Part shown: in pieces, positions 39,960 to 45,247 of the stretch
How positions within the stretch are numbered: the first letter of the stretch is position 1
Layout of the letters: each line of letters begins with the position of its first letter
Source: an uncultured Christensenella sp.
GTDB lineage: Bacteria; Bacillota; Clostridia; Christensenellales; Borkfalkiaceae
Direction: 5' to 3'
Length of the DNA: 45,247 nucleotides
NCBI GenBank assembly: GCA_910576655.1
Contig: CAJTJC010000016.1
Location: 1 to 45,247 of the forward strand
Made by a program: the position numbers and the translations under genes
Notes under the pieces: generated by a model
What the model was told of the DNA's origin: nothing
Database searches by the model: none
What the model saw: the letters and a program-made list of their open reading frames with translations, nothing else

Positions 39960-41823
39960 AAAGAAGTGCGCGTCCCTGCGCGGTACCAATTACCGTAAGA
40001 ACCTGAACTTCTTCGCCCGTCTTTGCGTCGATATAGATATAATAATCGTTTTCGCCGTAGGTTCCGAAGAATTCGTAAGCGAGTATTTCGTCGCCGTCCA
40101 CGGGGATAACCGTCAGACGCGAGCCCTCTACTTCGAAGTTCGAATTGAGCTTGGCTTTCGCGTCGGATTTGGAAACGGTAGCTTCGCCGGCCGTACGCTC
40201 GGTATGGTTAAGGCAGTAAGCAAGACCTTCTATGCCCGTTACTATACCTCTTTCCTCACACACCTTTACCTTAATCATGTCGGGGTAGAATACTACGCCG
40301 TCGTTCTCGTAAACGAAGTTAAGATTGCAGGTGGTGCCGTTTTCACTCGTCCAGACGGCTTTCATATCGTCTATTCCGAGGTCGGAAAGGAAGTCCTCGG
40401 CAATGTCTATGCAGCGCTCAACCGAGAAGTTGTTCTGCGAACATTCCTTGTAGCTGTCGAACATTACTACTCTGCCGCCCTTTTTGGTAAGCTGAGCGAA
40501 CATAACGCCGTCGTTGGTGTTAATTTCTACGTTGAAGCATTCAAGCTGGCTTGCAACGGTTTCGCCCGTGCAGCGAACGCCCGTGGGATTGTAGCTTGCA
40601 AAGTACTTGCCTGCAAGCTCTTCCGCCTTAGCGCAGCTTATCTCTTCGAGGTTTTCTATCGCCTTTGCACCCGACTTTTTGATGTTTTCGGCAAAGGGAC
40701 CGTCGTTAATCTCTTTGGGTGTTTCGATAGTGTTGTTTTCAAGGGTCGTGAACGACTGAGCCATGAAGTTGCCTTCTTTGCCCTTCCATGCGTTCATTAT
40801 TTCCTTGGGATTTGCGGATGCGGTCAGCTCGTTGATAACCGACTTCATCTGCTGGTTGGTTTCGTACATATACGCAAGCGTTGCAATCTGGCTTTTGGAA
40901 AGCTTACCGCCGCGCGCAAGCGTGTTCAGCATAGACTGAGCGCTGTCGCCCATCTTGTTTACGAACGAGGTCATGTTCTGAGTAAGCTGCGTATCTACGG
41001 GCAGTCTTTCAAGGATAACCTCAGCCATTTCGCTGTCTATCGCAATTTCGTTAAGCAGTTTAATCTGCTCTGCGGACGAGTTGGAAACTCTCGCCTTGGA
41101 AAGCCCTGCGTCGAGGTTGTCGACGATAGAGTTCAGCTCGTACACCGACTGGGTGTGAATGGTAGCCATTTCCGCTTCCATGCCGTTCATACTCATCCAG
41201 CCGAACGTCATCATGGTGCCGAGGGCAAGGGTGGTTACGCCCAGCGCGATAACCGCTGCAAGCCAACCGCCGAAGCCGGGTGCGTGCTGTCTTTCCTTTC
41301 TGTCCGCTCTCTTCTCTGCGCGCACCTTTAAGCGATGTTCGCGGCGGGCCTGCCTTTCGGCAGCGGCAGCCTTGCGCTTTGCGTTGCGCGCTTCTATTTT
41401 AGCCTTCTTTTCGGAAGCGATGCGCTTTTGTCTTGCTTCCTTGCTTTCGTGCTTCAACATATCGCGTCTTTCGCGGCGCTTTTCCTTTCTTTCCGCCATT
41501 TTTTCCTTGATAGCGGCAACGCGTTCAAGGCGCTTCTGCTTTGCTTCCAGCTTCTTTTCAAGGCGTTTCTGTTTTTTCTCCGCCTTTATTTTTGCTGCGG
41601 CAAGCTTCTTTTCCTCGCGCATTTTCTTCTTTGCAAGCTGTTTTTCGGTCAGCTTCTTCTCGGGTTTTTTAGCCGTCTTTTTTACGGCTTTTTTTGTTTC
41701 GGGCTTTTTGCTTTCGGTCTTTTTCTTGCCGTTGCCCGCGGCAGACTTTTTCGTCGTTTTTACAGTAGATTTTTTGCGCGTCAGCTCTTCAGCTTTTTCT
41801 GCGCCGCTTGAAACTTTCTTCAC
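39958..41823 (-). CDS. ypeB: Germination protein YpeB with very basic N-terminal extension
   Basis: YpeB is needed for SleB incorporation and control in the spore. The protein has 621 residues, against about 450 for Bacillus YpeB. Residues 1-182 are Lys/Arg/Glu/Ala-rich low-complexity sequence, probably helical or disordered. A single membrane helix follows (about 186-209), and residues from 214 onward match YpeB, ending in PepSY-type repeats (CIDIAEDFLSDLGIDDMKAVW, then YYIYIDAKTGEEVQVL). The start is GTG 41823 with AGGAGGA upstream. It follows sleB by 12 bp, as in other spore formers. The extension would sit on the cytoplasmic (spore core) side; nucleic-acid or SASP-like binding is speculation. 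Confidence 0.92.
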   Translation of the reverse strand: MKKVSSGAEKAEELTRKKSTVKTTKKSAAGNGKKKTESKKPETKKAVKKTAKKPEKKLTEKQLAKKKMREEKKLAAAKIKAEKKQKRLEKKLEAKQKRLERVAAIKEKMAERKEKRRERRDMLKHESKEARQKRIASEKKAKIEARNAKRKAAAAERQARREHRLKVRAEKRADRKERQHAPGFGGWLAAVIALGVTTLALGTMMTFGWMSMNGMEAEMATIHTQSVYELNSIVDNLDAGLSKARVSNSSAEQIKLLNEIAIDSEMAEVILERLPVDTQLTQNMTSFVNKMGDSAQSMLNTLARGGKLSKSQIATLAYMYETNQQMKSVINELTASANPKEIMNAWKGKEGNFMAQSFTTLENNTIETPKEINDGPFAENIKKSGAKAIENLEEISCAKAEELAGKYFASYNPTGVRCTGETVASQLECFNVEINTNDGVMFAQLTKKGGRVVMFDSYKECSQNNFSVERCIDIAEDFLSDLGIDDMKAVWTSENGTTCNLNFVYENDGVVFYPDMIKVKVCEERGIVTGIEGLAYCLNHTERTAGEATVSKSDAKAKLNSNFEVEGSRLTVIPVDGDEILAYEFFGTYGENDYYIYIDAKTGEEVQVLTVIGTAQGRALL

Positions 41824-41835
41824 TTACATTTCCTC

Positions 41836-42558
41836 CTATATTGCGAAAACGTGTTTACCGATTGTGGTAACCGTCTGTCTGCCGAAAATCCACGAGCTTG
41901 TGGCAACCGCAGGGTTGTAGTAGTAAAGACAGCCGTACGTGGGGTCCCAGCCGTTCATTGCGTCGGCTGCGGCGTTCATTGCCGTCTTGTTGGGCTCTAA
42001 ATTGATTTGTCCGTCAGAAACCGCGGTAAAAGCGTGTCTCTGATAGATTACCCCCGATATAGTGTTGGGGAAACTGGACGAAGCGACACGGTTGAGTATA
42101 ACCGCGCCGACGGCAACCTGACCGGTATAGCTTTCGCCCCTCGCCTCGGCGTATATACATTTCGCCAGAAGATACAAATCCGAATTGGTATAGCTTGAAT
42201 TGCCCTTTTTGTCGTTTTCGAGAACCTTGACGGAATCGTTCATTCCGAGTGCTTTATAGGTTTCTATACCCGCAACGCCGTCGGGGGTCAGGCCGTTCTT
42301 TTTCTGGAACGCCTTTACGGCCTCTACGGTACCCTTACCGTAAATGCCGTCCACAGCGCCGTTGTAGTAGCCCCATTCCTTCAGCCTCCTTTGTAATTCC
42401 TTGACTTCGCCGCCGTTTGCGCCCTGCTTTAAAACCGCAGTCTGTACGTAGGGCGGGGTAAGCTCGTCATTCGTGTATGCCGTATTAATTACGGCCGTTG
42501 CCCCGCCTACGGCGGCAACAGCTAATGCAACGGCACCGATTCTAAGTGCTTTTTTCAT
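41836..42558 (-). CDS. sleB: Spore cortex-lytic enzyme SleB
   Basis: SleB is a lytic transglycosylase that degrades spore cortex peptidoglycan at germination. The 240-residue protein has a signal peptide or N-terminal helix (1-25), a PG_binding_1 domain (about 45-108, ELQRRLKEWGYYNGAVDGIYG), and a Hydrolase_2 catalytic domain (about 125-240) with the catalytic Glu in YAEARGE. It is complete and normal in size. GGAGGA precedes the ATG. A sigma-G-like promoter lies upstream and ypeB follows. Confidence 0.96.
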   Translation of the reverse strand: MKKALRIGAVALAVAAVGGATAVINTAYTNDELTPPYVQTAVLKQGANGGEVKELQRRLKEWGYYNGAVDGIYGKGTVEAVKAFQKKNGLTPDGVAGIETYKALGMNDSVKVLENDKKGNSSYTNSDLYLLAKCIYAEARGESYTGQVAVGAVILNRVASSSFPNTISGVIYQRHAFTAVSDGQINLEPNKTAMNAAADAMNGWDPTYGCLYYYNPAVATSSWIFGRQTVTTIGKHVFAI

Positions 42559-42605
42559 TTTTCCTCCTTGCTCCCCTGACGGCGAGCGTAATATGTTTGT
42601 GCAAT

Positions 42606-42634
42606 TATTATGAATAATCTTAAAAAAGTTATTC
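42606..42634 (-). promoter_or_regulatory. Possible sigma-G promoter of sleB-ypeB
   Basis: On the minus strand GAATA (42630-42634), 17 bp, and CATAATA (42606-42612) fit the forespore sigma-G pattern. Bacillus sleB is sigma-G dependent. Confidence 0.5.
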
Positions 42635-42662
42635 CGCGCCTTTGGTAATTTTTATATTACCC

Positions 42663-42691
42663 TTGAAAAATCCTCGTGCCCGTGTTATAAT
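42663..42691 (+). promoter_or_regulatory. Promoter of the LRR lipoprotein, predicted leaderless
   Basis: TTGAAA (42663-42668), a 17-bp spacer and TATAAT (42686-42691), then 6 bp and ATG 42698. Confidence 0.85.
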
Positions 42692-42697
42692 TTGGTC

Positions 42698-44374
42698 ATG
42701 AAAAAATTATTGGTCCTGCTTACGGCTTTTGCGCTGGCAGTGTTGCCCGCGTGCAGCTGTAACGGCGACCCTCCCGCGGAACACACCCACGCATATTCAC
42801 CCGTCGTTACCGCCCCGACCTGCGGTTTGGGCGGATATACTACCTTCGCGTGCATTTGCGGAAAAACCTACGTCGACGACTATACCGAGCGGCTGGGTCA
42901 CGAGTATGAAGACGGAATATGTATCCGTTGCGGCAGTGCTCAGCCCGTTCCGCACGTGCACGACTACGAAAAGACCGTAGTCGCCGCGGACTGTTTAAAC
43001 GGCGGCACCGTCAACGGCGTCTGTAAAATTTGCGGCGCAAGGTATATCGAAAACCTCGCCCCGCTCGGTCATAGCTACGACAACGGCGTATGCACCCGCT
43101 GCGGTCATTTCAATCCCGAGCTTCACGCTCACGAATACACGACGACCGTAACCGAGCCAGACTGCATAAATCAAGGCTATACCACCTATACCTGCGCCTG
43201 CGGGCATAGCTATAACGAAAATATCGCTCCGCTCGGGCATAGCTACGACAACGGCGTATGCATACGTTGCGGAGCGTTATTCGAAAAGTTGGCATTTACT
43301 CTTTCCGACGACGGTTCGTCATATATATGCAGAGGGATAGGAAACGTAACGGATACAGATATTACCGTTCCGTCAACATATAAAGGCAAACCCGTAACGG
43401 CGATAGGCAACAATGCTTTCTTTAATACCGATGTGACGAGCATAATAATCCCCGACAGCGTGACTTCAATCGGTATGTATGCGTTTTTGTCTTGTTATAG
43501 CTTAGCCGAAATATATTTAGGTTCGAATGTAAGTGAAATCGAAGAAAGTGCGTTTTCGTTTTGCTCTAATTTGACAAACATAAGTGTTTCGGCAGAAAAC
43601 ACCCGTTATCACAGTCAGGGAAATTGTCTGATAGAAACGCAAAGCAAAGCCTTGATACTCGGGTGTAAAAACAGCGTCATTCCCGACGACGGCAGCGTAA
43701 CCTCAATCAACAACTATGCGTTTTTAGCAATTGTTGATTTAACGGGCATAAGTATTCCTTACTGCGTAACTTTTATCGGCTCATATGCAATTTATTTGTG
43801 CGTTGATTTGGCAAGTATACAAGTTGACGCGCGCAATCCCAGATATTACGGTATAGGCAACTGTTTGATTGACAGGGAAAGCAACACCCTTATACTCGGG
43901 TGCAAAAACAGCGTTATTCCCGACGACGGCAGCATAAAGGCAATAGGGGAAAACGCATTCAAAAACTGCCGCGGCTTGACGACTATAATCATTCCCGACG
44001 GAGTTACGTCTATAAGTGATTTTGCATTCGAGGAGTGCACAGGGTTAAGCAGTATAGTCATACCCGACAGCGGAAACAGTATTGGCAGAAACGCTTTTTT
44101 AGGTTGTTTTAATCTTACCGATATACATATTCCTAACGGCTTAACAGTGCTTAGATTTTTCGTCTTTACAGATTGCAAGTCAATAAAAACCGTAACCATT
44201 CCCAAAAGTGTGTCGCATATCGAAATGTTTGCGTTTAGTAACAGCGGGATAACGACAATAATTTTCGACGGAACCGTCGAAGAGTGGGACGGCATTTTAA
44301 AGGAAGAAAATTGGGATGCTAATATGGAGAATTATACCGTTCGCTGCAAAAACGGTGAAATTAAAGTAACTTAA
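42698..44374 (+). CDS. Lipoprotein with CxxC repeats and BspA-type leucine-rich repeats
   Basis: A 558-residue exported protein. A lipoprotein signal peptide is present (LLVLLTAFALAVLPAC, Cys at about 20). Residues 30-195 hold three or four repeats of about 45 residues with HxH, a cysteine pair CxCG or CxxCG, LGHxYxxGxC and a second CxxCG, which resemble small zinc-ribbon modules. From about 200 come BspA-type LRR_5 repeats (IPDSVTSIGMYAF style), two with the insert NCLI then LILGCKNSVIP. ATG 42698 is preferred over TTG 42692, which would lie inside or before the transcription start. Surface binding is a family inference. Confidence 0.9.
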   Translation: MKKLLVLLTAFALAVLPACSCNGDPPAEHTHAYSPVVTAPTCGLGGYTTFACICGKTYVDDYTERLGHEYEDGICIRCGSAQPVPHVHDYEKTVVAADCLNGGTVNGVCKICGARYIENLAPLGHSYDNGVCTRCGHFNPELHAHEYTTTVTEPDCINQGYTTYTCACGHSYNENIAPLGHSYDNGVCIRCGALFEKLAFTLSDDGSSYICRGIGNVTDTDITVPSTYKGKPVTAIGNNAFFNTDVTSIIIPDSVTSIGMYAFLSCYSLAEIYLGSNVSEIEESAFSFCSNLTNISVSAENTRYHSQGNCLIETQSKALILGCKNSVIPDDGSVTSINNYAFLAIVDLTGISIPYCVTFIGSYAIYLCVDLASIQVDARNPRYYGIGNCLIDRESNTLILGCKNSVIPDDGSIKAIGENAFKNCRGLTTIIIPDGVTSISDFAFEECTGLSSIVIPDSGNSIGRNAFLGCFNLTDIHIPNGLTVLRFFVFTDCKSIKTVTIPKSVSHIEMFAFSNSGITTIIFDGTVEEWDGILKEENWDANMENYTVRCKNGEIKVT

Positions 44375-44375
44375 T

Positions 44376-44409
44376 AAAAAAAGGACGGTTATACGCCGTC
44401 CTATTTTTT
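44376..44409. terminator. Bidirectional terminator between the LRR lipoprotein and spoIIR
   Basis: AGGACGG and CCGTCCT pair around a 7-nt loop with an A run on the left and a T run on the right, serving both convergent genes. Confidence 0.88.
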
Positions 44410-44925
44410 AAACTTGTTTATTATATCCATTATAATCGAGCGGTATTTTACGTCCGCCGTGCCCGAGGTGAAGCAAAGCGGCGGGTATATAACGCACCAC
44501 CAGTTGTCGCCCGAGCCCGAGCCGAGCTCGATAATAAGCGCATCGTAAATGCCGTTTTCAAGGGTCAAATCACCGTATACTCTGGTGGGAAACTCTTCCG
44601 CGCGCACGCTCGCCTTGGACTTGTAGTTAAATCCGCGGGATTTAAGAACGCGGTCGCATACCCCTTCAATTTCGGGAAGTATGTCGCCTATTATATCAAT
44701 GGCTTTGTCCTTGTCGGTGCACTGCGCGGCGTAGGGCGTTATAAACCTGACGACCTCGTCCTTGACTACGTACTTTACGCTTTGGTCGGTCTGCGAATTC
44801 GAGTTCGCGCGGACGTGAATTCTCAGATAGTCGGTGTTCGCCTGCGTGCTTTCCATATTTTTTACTAATGCAACCGTACCTATTACGGCAAATACGGCGA
44901 TAATAACAGCAATCAATTTTTTCAT
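44401..44925 (-). CDS. spoIIR: Stage II sporulation protein R
   Basis: SpoIIR is secreted from the forespore and triggers SpoIIGA processing of pro-sigma-E in the mother cell. The 174-residue protein has an N-terminal membrane/signal segment (1-22), YLRIHVRANSNSQTDQSVKY, FPTRVYGDLTLENGIYDAL and GSGDNWWCVIYPPLCF, the classic family signature. GAGGT precedes the ATG. It is a single-gene unit. Confidence 0.96.
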   Translation of the reverse strand: MKKLIAVIIAVFAVIGTVALVKNMESTQANTDYLRIHVRANSNSQTDQSVKYVVKDEVVRFITPYAAQCTDKDKAIDIIGDILPEIEGVCDRVLKSRGFNYKSKASVRAEEFPTRVYGDLTLENGIYDALIIELGSGSGDNWWCVIYPPLCFTSGTADVKYRSIIMDIINKFKK

Positions 44926-45084
44926 TTTTCTAACCTCACAGTCAATTTGTTGACCGAATTAAAGAAAAATATACACTACAAATTAATTTTTTCATAAAAT
45001 TTAATCAAATTATTCGGGCTGCGCATACTATATACGGTGAGTTAAAAACATATTTTAAAAATTGAAAAATATCGTTAAAAACGC

Positions 45085-45113
45085 TTGCATTTTATTCTGT
45101 TATTTGTTATATT
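45085..45113 (+). promoter_or_regulatory. Promoter of the tRNA-Val cluster
   Basis: TTGCAT (45085-45090), a 17-bp spacer and TATATT (45108-45113), 12 bp before the tRNA. Confidence 0.82.
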
Positions 45114-45125
45114 AATAAAGCGTTC

Positions 45126-45201
45126 GGGAGCTTAGCTCAGTTGGGAGAGCAACTGCCCTACAAGCAGTGGGTCACAGGTTCGAGCCCTGTAGCTCCCACC
45201 A
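45126..45201 (+). tRNA. tRNA-Val (anticodon TAC) with C at position 33
   Basis: The cloverleaf is complete: acceptor GGGAGCT/AGCTCCC, D stem GCTC/GAGC, anticodon stem ACTGC/GCAGT, T arm ACAGG-TTCGAGC-CCTGT, and encoded CCA. The anticodon loop is CCTACAA, giving anticodon TAC. Position 33, almost always U in tRNAs, is C here. Confidence 0.93.
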
Positions 45202-45224
45202 GAACAGTGCGGAAGAATAATTAT

Positions 45225-45247
45225 GCGGGAGTGGCTCAGTGGTAGAG
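45225..45247 (+). tRNA. 5' part of a tRNA, probably tRNA-Gly, cut by the window end
   Basis: GCGGGAGTGGCTCAGTGGT is the usual 5' half of a bacterial tRNA-Gly, with the D stem beginning at GCTC. The anticodon lies outside the window. Confidence 0.75.

Noticed and set aside
40204..41331. Long plus-strand open frame inside ypeB (375 codons)
   Set aside because: It is antisense to ypeB with no promoter or ribosome binding site; a by-product of codon bias.
1..45247. CRISPR array, prophage or insertion sequence
   Set aside because: No regularly spaced short repeats, transposase, integrase or phage structural genes were seen.

Overview
The window looks like the origin-proximal part of the chromosome of an endospore-forming clostridial Firmicute of moderate G+C. 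Four things support this. The rpmH-rnpA-yidD-yidC-jag cluster lies beside dnaN, and parA/parB lie nearby with parS sites. A Bacillus-like yaaO-tmk-holB-ricT-trmN6-rsmI gene series is present. Sporulation and germination genes occur (spoIIR, sleB, ypeB, yyaC, ricT). No phage or plasmid hallmark genes are seen. The genus cannot be fixed from sequence alone.

Layout. 1-3111 is the 3' part of a large repetitive secreted or surface protein. 3184-3868 (minus) is a MntA/HepT-type nucleotidyltransferase/HEPN toxin-antitoxin pair. 4021-5233 holds tRNA-Arg(CCG) and mnmA. 5270-14179 (minus) is a tightly overlapping operon: trmN6, a single ABC exporter, rsmI, a DUF697-like membrane protein, an M42 peptidase and a heterodimeric ABC exporter pair. 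14245-20301 (minus) holds a 2[4Fe-4S] ferredoxin with its own promoter and a greA-lysS-decarboxylase-tmk-holB-ricT operon. 20460-24527 holds two small hypothetical genes, a conserved unknown, GTP-dependent PEP carboxykinase, and a structured RNA ending in a terminator directly before a SLOG-family gene. 24784-28435 (minus) is queT with an upstream preQ1-like riboswitch, then jag, yidC, yidD, rnpA and rpmH. 28497-29600 (minus) is dnaN. Next come an AT-rich origin candidate, rsmG with a second SLOG gene (plus) and yyaC (minus). A second AT-rich gap with parS sites precedes ftsH, then parA, an unknown gene and parB (plus). 37061-39909 holds a flippase-like membrane protein and the phosphatidylethanolamine genes psd and pssA. 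39958-42558 (minus) is sleB-ypeB, where YpeB has a very basic N-terminal extension. 42698-44925 holds an LRR lipoprotein (plus) and spoIIR (minus). The window ends in a tRNA cluster (Val, then a truncated tRNA that is probably Gly).

The strongest unusual signals are these. (1) A roughly 209-nt structured RNA with a terminator and a possible antiterminator lies in front of a SLOG gene. (2) An unrecognised 332-residue gene sits between parA and parB, overlapping parA. (3) Five genes share an identical TATAAT-N6-ATG arrangement with no Shine-Dalgarno sequence, which predicts leaderless mRNAs. (4) The origin region is rearranged: dnaN is co-directional with rpmH and there is no dnaA. (5) YpeB carries a roughly 180-residue Lys/Arg-rich cytoplasmic domain. 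Functions come from family resemblance read by eye; no searches, folding programs or alignments were run.
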